Assembly: GCF_010723575.1 (NCBI RefSeq)
Contig: NZ_BLKZ01000001.1
Span: 2,232,001 to 2,296,000 of the forward strand
Reading direction: 5' to 3'
Length of the DNA stretch: 64,000 nucleotides
DNA from: Mycobacterium bourgelatii
GTDB lineage: Bacteria; Actinomycetota; Actinomycetes; Mycobacteriales; Mycobacteriaceae
A model generated the notes under the pieces. It was given only the letters and a program-made list of their open reading frames with translations, searched no databases and was not told the origin of the DNA. A program made the position numbers and the translations under genes. Of the stretch, positions 1 to 9,195 are shown in pieces (positions within the stretch are counted from its first letter, which is position 1; every line of letters begins with the position of its first letter).

Positions 1-1
1 C

Positions 2-2062
2 TACATCACCCACCCGCTGGCCGTCGCCAACATCCTGGCCGAGCTGGGCATGGACACCACCACCTTGATCGCCGCGCTGCTGCACGACACCGTCGAGGAC
101 ACCGGCTACACCCTGGAAGCCCTGTCGGAGGAGTTCGGCGAAGAGGTAGGCCACCTTGTCGACGGTGTGACCAAGCTGGACCGCGTCGTACTGGGTAGTG
201 CCGCCGAAGGCGAAACCATCCGCAAGATGATCACCGCGATGGCCCGTGACCCCCGGGTGCTGGTGATCAAGGTGGCCGACCGCCTGCACAACATGCGCAC
301 GATGCGGTTCCTGCCCCCGGAGAAGCAGGCGCGCAAAGCCCGCGAAACGCTGGAAGTCATTGCGCCGCTGGCGCATCGGCTGGGTATGGCCAGCGTCAAG
401 TGGGAACTGGAAGATTTGTCGTTCGCGATCCTGCACCCCAAGAAGTACGAGGAGATCGTTCGCCTGGTCGCCGGCCGGGCCCCGTCCCGCGACACCTACC
501 TGGCCAAGGTCCGCGCCGAGATCACCGCCACCCTGAACGCGTCCAAGATCAAGGCCGTCGTCGAGGGGCGGCCCAAGCATTACTGGTCGATCTACCAAAA
601 GATGATCGTCAAGGGACGCGACTTCGACGACATCCACGACCTGGTCGGCATCCGCATCTTGTGCGACGAGATCCGCGACTGCTATGCGGCCGTGGGCGTC
701 GTCCACTCGCTGTGGCAGCCGATGGCGGGCCGGTTCAAGGACTACATCGCCCAGCCCCGATATGGCGTGTACCAGTCGCTGCACACCACGGTTGTCGGGC
801 CCGAAGGCAAGCCGCTGGAAGTGCAGATCCGCACCAACGACATGCACAACACCGCCGAATTCGGCATCGCCGCGCACTGGCGCTACAAGGAAACCAAGGG
901 CCGCAACGGCGTTCCGCATCCACACGCGGCCGCCGAGATCGACGACATGGCCTGGATGCGCCAACTGCTCGACTGGCAACGGGAGGCGGCCGACCCCGGC
1001 GAGTTCCTCGAGTCGCTGCGTTACGACCTTGCGGTGCAGGAGATTTTCGTGTTTTCGCCCAAGGGTGACGTCTACACATTGCCGGCGGGATCCACGCCGG
1101 TCGACTTCGCCTACGCGGTGCACACCGAGGTCGGCCATCGCTGCATCGGTGCTAGGGTCAACGGCCGGTTGGTGGCGCTGGAACGCAAGCTGGAAAACGG
1201 GGAAGTCGTCGAGGTTTTCACCTCCAAGGCGTCCAATGCCGGCCCCTCGCGGGACTGGCAACAGTTCGTGGTGTCGCCGCGGGCAAAGACGAAGATCCGG
1301 CAGTGGTTCGCCAAGGAACGGCGCGAGGAAGCGCTGGAGGCCGGCAAGGAAGCCATGGCCCGTGAGGTCCGTCGAGGCGGACTTCCGTTGCAGCGCTTGG
1401 TGAGTGCGGACTCCATGAGTGCGGTGGCGCGGGAACTGCACTACACCGACGTGTCGGCGCTGTACACCGCGATCGGCGAGGGACATGTGTCGGCCCGCCA
1501 TGTCGTGCAGCGTCTGCTGGCCGAACTCGGCGGAATCGATCAAGCCGAAGAGGAACTCGCCGAACGGTCCACGCCGGCGACCATGCCGCGCCGGCCACGC
1601 AGCACCGAAGACGTCGGCGTCGCGGTCCCGGGCGCCCCGGGTGTGCTGACCAAGCTGGCCAAGTGCTGCACCCCGGTGCCGGGCGACCAGATCATGGGGT
1701 TCGTTACCCGCGGCGGGGGAGTGAGTGTGCACCGCACCGACTGCACCAACGCGGCGTCGTTGCAGCAGCAGGCCGAACGCATCATCGAGGTGCTTTGGGC
1801 GCCGTCACCCTCGTCGGTGTTCCTGGTGGCTATCCAGGTGGAGGCGCTGGACCGGCACCGGTTGCTGTCGGACGTGACGCGGGTGCTGGCCGATGAGAAG
1901 GTGAACATTCTGTCCGCGTCGGTGACGACGTCGGGAGACCGGGTGGCGATCAGCCGGTTCACCTTTGAGATGGGCGATCCCAAGCATCTGGGTCACTTGC
2001 TCAACGTGGTGCGCAACGTCGAGGGCGTCTACGACGTGTATCGGGTGACGTCCGCGGCTTAG
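2..2062 (+). CDS. relA: Bifunctional (p)ppGpp synthetase/hydrolase RelA/SpoT (5' truncated by window edge)
   Basis: Makes and degrades the stringent-response alarmone (p)ppGpp in the cytosol. The reading frame is open from base 2, and 686 residues are visible. If the HD pair (visible residues 28-29, HDTVED motif) equals H80/D81 of M. tuberculosis Rel, about 52 N-terminal residues are missing. The HD hydrolase domain is followed by the synthetase domain with an RFKD (RXKD) motif, which marks bifunctional enzymes; monofunctional RelA has an acidic EXDD. A TGS domain follows around visible residues 345-410, then a C-terminal region containing CCTPVPGD and a final ACT domain ending near the TAG at 2060-2062. 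All key motifs are intact, so both activities are predicted. The gene converges on the PE_PGRS gene across about 50 bp that contains a hairpin. Confidence 0.97.
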   Translation, partial: YITHPLAVANILAELGMDTTTLIAALLHDTVEDTGYTLEALSEEFGEEVGHLVDGVTKLDRVVLGSAAEGETIRKMITAMARDPRVLVIKVADRLHNMRTMRFLPPEKQARKARETLEVIAPLAHRLGMASVKWELEDLSFAILHPKKYEEIVRLVAGRAPSRDTYLAKVRAEITATLNASKIKAVVEGRPKHYWSIYQKMIVKGRDFDDIHDLVGIRILCDEIRDCYAAVGVVHSLWQPMAGRFKDYIAQPRYGVYQSLHTTVVGPEGKPLEVQIRTNDMHNTAEFGIAAHWRYKETKGRNGVPHPHAAAEIDDMAWMRQLLDWQREAADPGEFLESLRYDLAVQEIFVFSPKGDVYTLPAGSTPVDFAYAVHTEVGHRCIGARVNGRLVALERKLENGEVVEVFTSKASNAGPSRDWQQFVVSPRAKTKIRQWFAKERREEALEAGKEAMAREVRRGGLPLQRLVSADSMSAVARELHYTDVSALYTAIGEGHVSARHVVQRLLAELGGIDQAEEELAERSTPATMPRRPRSTEDVGVAVPGAPGVLTKLAKCCTPVPGDQIMGFVTRGGGVSVHRTDCTNAASLQQQAERIIEVLWAPSPSSVFLVAIQVEALDRHRLLSDVTRVLADEKVNILSASVTTSGDRVAISRFTFEMGDPKHLGHLLNVVRNVEGVYDVYRVTSAA

Positions 2063-2065
2063 GAT

Positions 2066-2081
2066 GCGGCTTAGGAGCCGC
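2066..2081. terminator. Small hairpin between convergent relA and PE_PGRS
   Basis: GCGGCT-TAGG-AGCCGC is a perfect 6-bp stem with a 4-base loop, lying four bases after the relA stop. It overlaps a direct repeat of an 11-mer (2054-2064 and 2066-2076) that also duplicates the relA stop context. There is no T-tract, as is usual in mycobacteria, so a bidirectional terminator is an inference from position. Confidence 0.4.
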
Positions 2082-2113
2082 CTAGAGCACGCCTAGAGAT
2101 GCTTACGGGCGGG

Positions 2114-5100
2114 CTAGAACAAAGCGCCGGGACCGCCGAGCCCGCCTTTACCGCCGCTGCCACCGAAGATGGCGCCGGCCCCAGTGGGAGGGCCGCCGTC
2201 GCCACCGGACGTGCCGAAGAGCCCCGCGACGTAATTGCCCTGGGGGTTCCAGGTACCGCCGCCCTGTCCGCCGTTCCCACCATTTCCGCCGGAGCCGCCC
2301 GGACCGCCGAATGCGCCCGCAGCGCCCTGGCCGCCGGTACCCCCGCTACCGCCGTTGCCGCCGTTGCCGCCGCCACCGTAGCCGTCACCGCCCCGGCCGC
2401 CAAAGCCCCCGAGACCACCGTTGGCGGCAGTTGCGAGGCCGCCCCCGCCGCCGGTGCCGCCGTTGCCGCCGTTGCCGCCTTTACCCACGAGGCCGAGGCC
2501 GCCGCTTCCGCCCCAGCCGCCCGTGCCGCCCACATGGCCGCTGTCGGAGGTGCCGCCGTCGCCGCCCTTGCCGCCGTTCCCGCCGGTGCTGCCTTGGCCG
2601 CCCGTGCCGCCGTCGCCGCCACTGCCAGCACCTCCGTTGAAGAGGTCGCCGTTGCCGCCGTTCCCGCCGTTGCCGCCGTTGCCGCCGTTGCCGCGAGCGC
2701 CCGTGGCACCGGTAGCGCCGGTAGTGGAGCCCTGACCGCCGGCACCGCCGGCACCGCCGAACCCGCCGTCGCCGCCGGAGCCTCCCTTGCCGCCGTTACC
2801 GGCCTTCGAAACGTTGATGGTGGGAACAGCGCCGTTGCCGCCGTTGCCGCCGTTGCCGCCCGTGCCGCCGGTTCCGCCGGTCCCGCCGGCACCGCCGGCG
2901 CCCTGTTTGCCGGCCTGTCCGGCAACGGCTGCGCCGCCGGCACCGCCGGCGCCGCCGGTGCCGCCGGCGCCACCCGTCGCGCCGATCCCGCCGGAACCAC
3001 CGTTCCCACCGGGACCCTCGCTGGGGGATGTGCCGTTGCTGCCCGTGCTGCCGACGCCCCCCGTGCCGCCGGTGCCACCGACACCGCCGGTTCCGCCTTC
3101 GCCTCCGTTGCCGGCCCACGAACCGCCTTTACCGCCGGCGCCTCCCACCCCGCCGGTGCCGCCCGTTCCGCCGACCGTCCCCGCAGCTCCGGTGCTGCCC
3201 TGGCCGCCGGCACCACCGGTGCCGCCCTTGCCGCCGTTGCCGACGAGCCCACCGTCGCCGCCGTTGCCGCCGGCCGCGCCGGTGCCACCGGGGGCGGTGG
3301 CGTCCGCGCCCTTTCCGCCGTTCCCGCCGTTGCCGCCGCTGCTGGCGATGGCGCCGGTCGCACCGGTGTTGCCCTGCTTGGAACCCGAACCGCCGAGGCC
3401 GCCCTCGCCACCCATTCCGGGGTCGCCGCCGTTGCCTCCGTTGCCGCCGATGCCGTTGTTGACGCTCATCGTTCCGGCTGCACCGTTGCCGCCATTGCCG
3501 CCGGCTCCGCTGGTCCCGCCGGCGCCACCGTCGCCGCCCGCGCCCCAGGTGCCAGCCTTACCTGCCGGCGCGGCGCCACCGGCTCCGCCGTTACCGCCGG
3601 CACCGCCCTTGCCGCCTTTACCACCATTGCCGCCGGTTTGACCGTGGGCGCCGAGCTCGGTGGCGTCGGCGCCCTTGCTGCCTTGGCCTCCGGTGCCGCC
3701 CGTGCCACCTCTGCCGCCGTTCCCCCCGTCGCCGCCGTTGCCGGCAAGGGCACCGCCCGAACCACCGGCTCCGCCATGGCCGCCGGAACCGCCGACACTG
3801 CCCGCCTGACCGTGTGCGCCATCGCCTATTCCGGGCAAACCAGGGCTGCCGGTGCTGCCGTTTCCGCCGTCACCGCCTCTGCCGCCGTTGCCAACCAGCC
3901 CGCCGTTTCCGCCGTTCCCGCCGTTTCCGCCATTGGGGTTTCCGCCCAAGAGGAAGCCGTCGCCTCCGCGGCCCCCGTCGCCGCCGTTGCCGCCGCTGGT
4001 AGGCATGGCGCCCTTCGCGCCGTTCTCGCCAAGCGTCGACCCTTGACCACCGATGCCGCCGGCTCCGCCTTGACCTGGATCGCCGCCTTTGCCGCCGTTC
4101 CCACCGGCACTGCCGGCGAAGCCATCCCCGCCTCTGCCGCCGTTGCCGCCGACTCCGCCAGTGCCTCCGTCGCCACCGGCTCCGCCCGCGCCCTGCATTC
4201 CGGCCTTGCCCGCCGGTGCCGCGCCGCCGGCTCCGCCGTTCCCGCCGTTTCCGCCGGCCCTGCCATTCTGGCCGTTGGTGCCATCGCCACCCTGGCCGCC
4301 GGGTGCGGTGGCGTCCAGACCGTCTGTTCCGTTTGCGCCGTTGCCGCCTCTGCCGCCAACGCCGCCATTACCGCCATTTCCGCCGTCACCCCCCAGTGCT
4401 CCACCTGCCCCACCGGCACCGCCGTGGCCTCCGGCACCTCCGTCAACGCCGGGGCCAAAGAAGAAACTTGTTCCATCGGAGCCGTTTCCGCCGTTTCCGC
4501 CGTTTCCGCCATTGCCGACCAGCCCGCCGTTACCGCCGTTTCCGCCATTGCCGCCTGATTGGCCCGGGGTTAGGAAGATCCCCGGCATGCCGTGTCCGCC
4601 GTGTCCGCCGTTTCCGCCGCTTGTCGGGGTACTACCGGCCGCACCCGCCAGGCCGGGGGTGATTCCCGTGCCCCCTGCGCCGCCCAGTCCTCCGGCGCCG
4701 GGATCGCCGCCGTTTCCGCCGTTCCCGCCGTTGCCGCCAAAGACGGTCGAGACTCCACCGTTCCCGCCGTCACCAGGTGCCCCACCGGCACCGCCGACGC
4801 CGCCGTGTCCGCCTCGGCCGTCGTAGCCTGCGTGGCCTAACAGGCCGCTGGCGCCCCCGGCCCCGCCGTTACCACCCGCTCCGCCGTTACCGCCGGCTCC
4901 GCCGTCGCCGCCGTCACCGCCGTTTCCCGCGACGGCCTCGAAGTTCGAGGCGTGACTGCCGTTGGCGCCCGCGCCGCCGTCGCCGCCGACGCCGCCCATG
5001 CCGCCGTTGCCGCCCACTCCACCATTGCCCAGCAGCAGTCCGCCAGCGCCACCGGCACCGCCGTCACCGCCCGCTCCGCCGGCACCGCCGTTGCCGCCGT

Positions 5101-6317
5101 TGCCGCCCGACGTCGACGGATCCGTTGGGGCGATGGCCGACGCACCGTCGGCACCGGCGGAGCCGTTGCCCCCGGCCCCGCCCGCGCCGCCAGTGCCGAT
5201 CAGGCCTGCCCGGCCTCCGTTGCCGCCAACCCCGCCGGACAAGCCCGGGCCGGCAGCGGTGCCGCCGATACCGCCGACGCCGCCTTGGCCGAACAGCAAT
5301 CCACCCAGACCGCCTGTCCCGCCTGCGCCGCCGTCGACACCTGAGTCGCCGATCCCGCCGGCGCCGCCGGTGCCGCCGGTGCCGAACAAGCCGGCCTGAC
5401 CGCCCGCACCGCCGGTCCCCCCGGCGGCCCCGCCGCTGCCGCCGGAACCGCCGTCCCCGTAGATCCATCCACCCTGGCCGCCGCTACCACCGGTGCCGCC
5501 GGTGACGCCCGTGGCCCCGGCACCGCCGCGCCACCGACCCGCCGTTGCCGAACAGCCAGGCCCGACCGCCGACACCCCCGGCCACGCCTGCCGCTGCGGT
5601 GCTGCCGCCGCCACCGCCGTGGCCGAACAGCACCCCGCCGTTGCCGCCGACACCGCCTGCCCCGCCGCCGATTCCGGCGCCGCCCGCGCCGCCGTTGCCC
5701 AACAACCCGGCATTACCGCCGGCGCCGCCTGTCCCGCCGCTGCCGCCATTGCCGCCGTTGCCCAGCAACCATCCGCCGTTGCCGCCCGCGCCACCGACCG
5801 CGCCCGCACCACCGGCACCGCCGTTACCGCCCCTGCCGATCAGTCCCGCTGCGCCACCGGCGCCGCCGGCAATTCCCGGGGCGTCACCGGCGTTCCCGTT
5901 ACCGCCGTTGCCGTACAACAAACCTCCCGGCGCGCCCGCCTGTCCCGGCAACGTTCCGTCCGCACCGTCACCGATCAGCGGCCGGCCGAACCAGGCCTGG
6001 GTTTGCGCATTCACCGCGTTGAGCAACCACTCCGCATTGAGCCCCTCGGTCTGCGCATAAGACGCCGCGGTGGCGGAAAAAGTTTGCGCGAACTGGTCGT
6101 GGAACGCCACTACCCGCGCGCTCAGCGCCTGATACTCGTTTGCCTGCGTGCCGAAGAGCGTGGCGATGGCCGCGGATACCTCGTCGGCGGCCGCCGGCAG
6201 GAGAGTCGTCGTGTGGGCTGCGGCCGCCGCGTTCGCGGCCCTAATCGTTGTCTGTATCTTCGCCAGATCCGTTGCCGCAGTGGCTATTGACTCGGGCAGC
6301 ACGACCATGAACGACAT
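2114..6317 (-). pseudogene. PE_PGRS family protein, interrupted by a frameshift
   Basis: The ATG at 6317 begins a typical PE domain (about residues 1-95, starting MSFMVVLPE). A linker with the usual LLNAVNAQTQ and GRPLIGDGADG motifs leads into Gly-Asn-Ala-rich PGRS repeats. PE proteins are exported by ESX type VII secretion, and PGRS domains are surface-exposed glycine-rich folds. Around 5523-5540 the PGRS frame is lost: the first frame turns basic and stops at 5484, while a different frame continues as uninterrupted PGRS to the stop at 2114. The net change is +1 or -2. The whole would encode about 1,400 residues. The PGRS part contains long-period repeats of about 215 residues. The frame break could be real, or an error in GC-rich repetitive DNA. 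The first about 260 residues could still be made as a short PE-PGRS protein. Confidence 0.85.
2890..4230 (-). repeat. Long-period super-repeats inside the PGRS domain
   Basis: Beyond the GGxGGx background, three landmarks recur: GGAAPAGKAGMQGAGG (DNA near 4190-4230), GGAAPAGKAGTWGAGG (near 3541-3580) and GGAAVAGQAGKQGAGG (near 2897-2940). They are spaced about 216 and 214 residues (about 645 bp) apart. A second landmark, GGLVGNGG, occurs roughly 100-110 residues before each. The domain therefore grew by duplicating large blocks, not only triplet motifs. Confidence 0.6.
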
Positions 6318-6339
6318 ACATCAGCCCCGCTCTAAGTGC

Positions 6340-6492
6340 CGAATTGACGCTGGTGACAATAAAATTAGTCAACAGGTGGATTGCGCCTCCGATGTCGCCA
6401 TGGTCGGTGCTGAGGATGGCGGGGATCTGCGCGGGATCGGTCGGGACCTTGCCCGACCGCGGCGGTTTGGCCGTCGCGGCGGGCATCTTTGC
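6340..6492 (-). pseudogene. Cyclophilin (ppiB-like) domain remnant
   Basis: Translated in a frame different from the kinase, this stretch reads AKMPAATAKPPRSGKVPTDP and continues AQIPAILSTDHGDIGG. PpiB has KPAKPPRTGKVPTEPAQISM and TNQGKIGL in the same order. The matching DNA (6428-6475 against 8100-8147) is also alike. Similarity is convincing for about 6400-6492 and weak below that. It ends where the PE_PGRS gene begins (6317), so the rest of the peptidyl-prolyl isomerase domain is gone. Confidence 0.6.
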
Positions 6493-7520
6493 GGTATTGG
6501 TGCATCGGGCTCCTGCACGCTGGGTTGCGGTGTGTTGGACGGCGGCGCGCTGGGCGGTGGCGATAGTTCCGGCGTCACACTCTGCGCGGGTGCCAGCTGG
6601 GTCGGTACTTCGCCAAACCGCGCCGGACGCGGCGGGGGTGTGGGTGGCGGGGGAGGCGGCGGGGCGGGTCGCGGTCGCAGTGCAGCCCTCGCCGCTTCGG
6701 CGAGTTCTGGCGCGGTCTGGTAGCGGGCCTTCATGTTTTTGGCCATACCGCGGCCGATCACCTCGTCCAGCGCCCGCGGTAAGCCCCGCACCATGGTCGA
6801 CGGCCGAGGCGGCGGCGTGTTGAGGTGGCCGACGAGCTGAGCTTCCAGGCTGTTGCCGGGGTAGGGGCGGCCACCCGTCAAACACTCGTGCAGCACGCAC
6901 GCCAGCGAGTACACGTCGCACCGCGGATCCGTTGCGCCGTCGAACCGTTCGGGTGCCATGTAGGCGACAGTTCCCAACGTGTCGCCGGATCTGGTCAACG
7001 ACGTGTCGGCGGCGTTACGGGCAATCCCGAAGTCGATCAGGTACACGAAATCGCGGGCGTTGGCGACCAGGATGTTCGACGGCTTGATATCGCGATGCAC
7101 CAACCCGGCTCGGTGGGCGCTGTCCAGCGCCGCCGCAACCTGTTCGATGACGGTGACCGCCCGCTCCGGGCTAAGCCGGCCGCCGTGTTCGACGATGTAC
7201 CGCATCAGGTCGCGGCCCTCGATCAGCCGCATGTCGACATACAGCTGGCCGTCGATTTCGCCGTAGCCGTGGATCGGCACCACGTGCGGGTCGTTGAGGG
7301 CCGCGGCGGTGCGTGCCTCCCGTCGGAAACGCTGCTGGAACTCGCGGTCCTCGGCAGAGTGTGGCGGCAGAACCTTGATGGCGACGATGCGGTCGGTCGC
7401 GGTGTCGTAGGCGCGCCAGACTTCGCCCATTCCGCCGCGACCCAACAGGCCGAGCAGCTTGTATCGCCCGAATGTGCGTTCGGGAGCCCTCCCCGCCAAA
7501 GCGACCTCCCCCGTAAGCAC
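6369..7520 (-). CDS. Ser/Thr protein kinase (PknB-type) with frameshifted cyclophilin-derived tail
   Basis: Residues about 18-275 form a Hanks-type kinase domain: glycine loop GRGGMGEV (28-34), catalytic Lys49, HRDIKPSN (142-149), DFG (163-165) and APE (189-191) are all present, so activity is likely. The start is GTG at 7520. A Pro-rich linker (about 284-345) follows, and then the frame ends in an Arg/Pro-rich stretch at 6369. There is no transmembrane segment or sensor domain, so the kinase is predicted to be cytosolic. In another minus-strand frame, the DNA at about 6400-6492 encodes a peptide closely resembling the pre-cyclophilin linker of ppiB next door (PPRSGKVPTDPAQI against PPRTGKVPTEPAQI). 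The tail therefore seems to be a kinase-cyclophilin fusion disrupted by a frame change. It lies 65 bp downstream of ppiB on the same strand. Confidence 0.9.
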   Translation of the reverse strand: MLTGEVALAGRAPERTFGRYKLLGLLGRGGMGEVWRAYDTATDRIVAIKVLPPHSAEDREFQQRFRREARTAAALNDPHVVPIHGYGEIDGQLYVDMRLIEGRDLMRYIVEHGGRLSPERAVTVIEQVAAALDSAHRAGLVHRDIKPSNILVANARDFVYLIDFGIARNAADTSLTRSGDTLGTVAYMAPERFDGATDPRCDVYSLACVLHECLTGGRPYPGNSLEAQLVGHLNTPPPRPSTMVRGLPRALDEVIGRGMAKNMKARYQTAPELAEAARAALRPRPAPPPPPPPTPPPRPARFGEVPTQLAPAQSVTPELSPPPSAPPSNTPQPSVQEPDAPIPQRCPPRRPNRRGRARSRPIPRRSPPSSAPTMATSEAQSTC

Positions 7521-7585
7521 CGGAAGCTCAAATTATCGCTTACGGCGGCGGCAGGTGGACGATTCCGCGGGTACCGCCCGGTCGG

Positions 7586-8461
7586 TTAGTCGAGCAACAC
7601 CGACTGAATGATGACGTCGCCGACCGGGGCACCGTCTCCTTGCTTGCTTCCCGGGGCCAGGCCGGCCTTCGCGATCTTGTCCAGGGTCTCCAAGCCGTCG
7701 GCCTGGATCGTGCCGAACACGGTGTACTCGGGGGGCAGCTGGGAGTCGCGGTAAACCATGAAGAACTGGCTGCCGTTGGTGTTCGGCCCGGAGTTGGCCA
7801 TGGCCAAGGTGCCCCGGGGATAGATGACCGGTAGCTGCAGGTCAGGAGAGTTCGGCGGGTATTGGTCGGTCGGGTATTCGTTGTCGAATTGGTAGCCGGG
7901 CCCGCCGGTGCCGTCGCCCTTCGGGTCGCCGCACTGCAGCACCCCCAGGAACTCGGACGTCGTCAACCGGTGGCACTTGGTGTCCTTGAACCAACCTTGT
8001 TGGGCGAGGCTGACGAAGCTGTTGACCGTGCAAGGCGATTCGTTGTTGGCGAGCATCAGGCCGATCTTGCCCTGATTGGTCATCATGCTCATGCTGATCT
8101 GCGCCGGCTCGGTCGGCACCTTGCCCGTCCGCGGCGGCTTGGCCGGCTTGGCCGCCTTGTCCGGCGACGGCGGGTACTGGCAGTTGGCTCCCAAATTGGC
8201 CGACGGTTTGAACGGCGGCAGCCCGCCAGGTCCCGCAGGCTCCGAGGTGGTGGGCGAACTGCTGGGGGACGCCGTCGTGCTCGTGTTGTCGTCCTTGTTC
8301 ATGACCACGACGACCACCACCGCAACGATCACCGCCACCGCGAGCGCCGCGCCACCGATGATGGCGAGAAGGCGGCGCCTCTTTGCCTGCTTGGCGCGGC
8401 GCTCCTGCTGCCGCTGAAGTTTGCGCTTCGCTGTCGCTCGTCGTTGTTGATTGGTCGGCAC
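7586..8461 (-). CDS. ppiB: Membrane-anchored peptidyl-prolyl cis-trans isomerase B (cyclophilin)
   Basis: Corresponds to Rv2582. A basic cytoplasmic N-terminus rich in Lys/Arg is followed by one hydrophobic segment (about residues 31-54), a Ser/Thr/Pro linker, and an extracytoplasmic cyclophilin domain. That domain contains PCTVNSF, CHRLTT, GTGGPGYQF, GTLAMANSGPNTNGSQFF and YTVFG. It would speed proline isomerisation in exported proteins. I chose the GTG at 8461 (VPTNQQRRATAKRKL) because this is the usual family N-terminus. A TTG at 8500 would add 13 residues without a visible ribosome site. It diverges from the hydrolase gene at 8524. The enzyme is intact, unlike its remnant at the kinase tail. 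Confidence 0.95.
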   Translation of the reverse strand: MPTNQQRRATAKRKLQRQQERRAKQAKRRRLLAIIGGAALAVAVIVAVVVVVVMNKDDNTSTTASPSSSPTTSEPAGPGGLPPFKPSANLGANCQYPPSPDKAAKPAKPPRTGKVPTEPAQISMSMMTNQGKIGLMLANNESPCTVNSFVSLAQQGWFKDTKCHRLTTSEFLGVLQCGDPKGDGTGGPGYQFDNEYPTDQYPPNSPDLQLPVIYPRGTLAMANSGPNTNGSQFFMVYRDSQLPPEYTVFGTIQADGLETLDKIAKAGLAPGSKQGDGAPVGDVIIQSVLLD

Positions 8462-8523
8462 GACAGCCCAGGCTAATGTGGCTGCCGCGTTCAGTGTCAA
8501 GTGGGGATGGGAAACTCAAAGCT

Positions 8524-9192
8524 GTGTTGATCACCGGATTCCCCGCCGGCCTGCTGCAGTGCAACTGCTACGTGCTCGCCGAGCGCCAGGGGACCGACGC
8601 CATCATCGTCGACCCTGGTCAACGAGCCCTGGGCCAGCTGCGGCGCATCCTGGACGAGAACCGGCTCACCCCGGCCGCGGTCCTCATCACCCACGGCCAC
8701 ATCGACCACATGTGGTCCGCGCAAAAGGTCTCCGACATGTTCGGCTGCCCCACCTACATCCACCCCGAGGACAGATTCATGCTCACCGACCCGATCTACG
8801 GCCTAGGGCCGCGGGTGGCGCAGCTGGCGGCGGGCGCGTTCTTCCGCGAACCCAAGCAGGTCGTCGAGCTGGACCGCGACGGTGACAAGATCGACCTCGG
8901 CAGTGTCTCGGTCAACGTCGACCACACACCCGGACACACCCGCGGGTCGGTGTGCTTCCGCGTCCTGCAGGCCGCCAAGAACGACGCCGACGTCGTCTTC
9001 AGCGGCGACACGCTGTTCGAGCGGTCGATCGGCCGCACCGACCTCTTCGGCGGCAGCGGCCGCGACCTGCTGCGCTCCATCCGCGACAAATTGTTAGTTC
9101 TCGACGACAGGACAGTGGTACTACCCGGACATGGCAATGCGACCACCATCGGCGCCGAACGCCGATTCAACCCGTTCCTCGAAGGTCTGTAA
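8524..9192 (+). CDS. Metallo-beta-lactamase-fold hydrolase (glyoxalase II-like)
   Basis: Corresponds to Rv2581c. The 222-residue protein has the metal-binding THGHIDH motif, the second ligand in HTPGHTRGS, the bridging Asp in SGDTLF and the final His in LPGHGN. The family hydrolyses thioesters such as S-lactoylglutathione; in mycobacteria, which lack glutathione, the physiological thiol ester is unknown. The start is GTG at 8524, matching the family's LITGFPAGLLQCN N-terminus, with a GGGA upstream. It lies 3 bp before hisS, so the two are probably co-transcribed. Confidence 0.92.
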   Translation: MLITGFPAGLLQCNCYVLAERQGTDAIIVDPGQRALGQLRRILDENRLTPAAVLITHGHIDHMWSAQKVSDMFGCPTYIHPEDRFMLTDPIYGLGPRVAQLAAGAFFREPKQVVELDRDGDKIDLGSVSVNVDHTPGHTRGSVCFRVLQAAKNDADVVFSGDTLFERSIGRTDLFGGSGRDLLRSIRDKLLVLDDRTVVLPGHGNATTIGAERRFNPFLEGL

Positions 9193-9195
9193 GCG

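Noticed and set aside
2099..4558. Long Ala/Thr-rich plus-strand open frames over the PE_PGRS gene
   Set aside because: They are the antisense of GGxGGx codons; composition is repetitive and no start site or family is visible.
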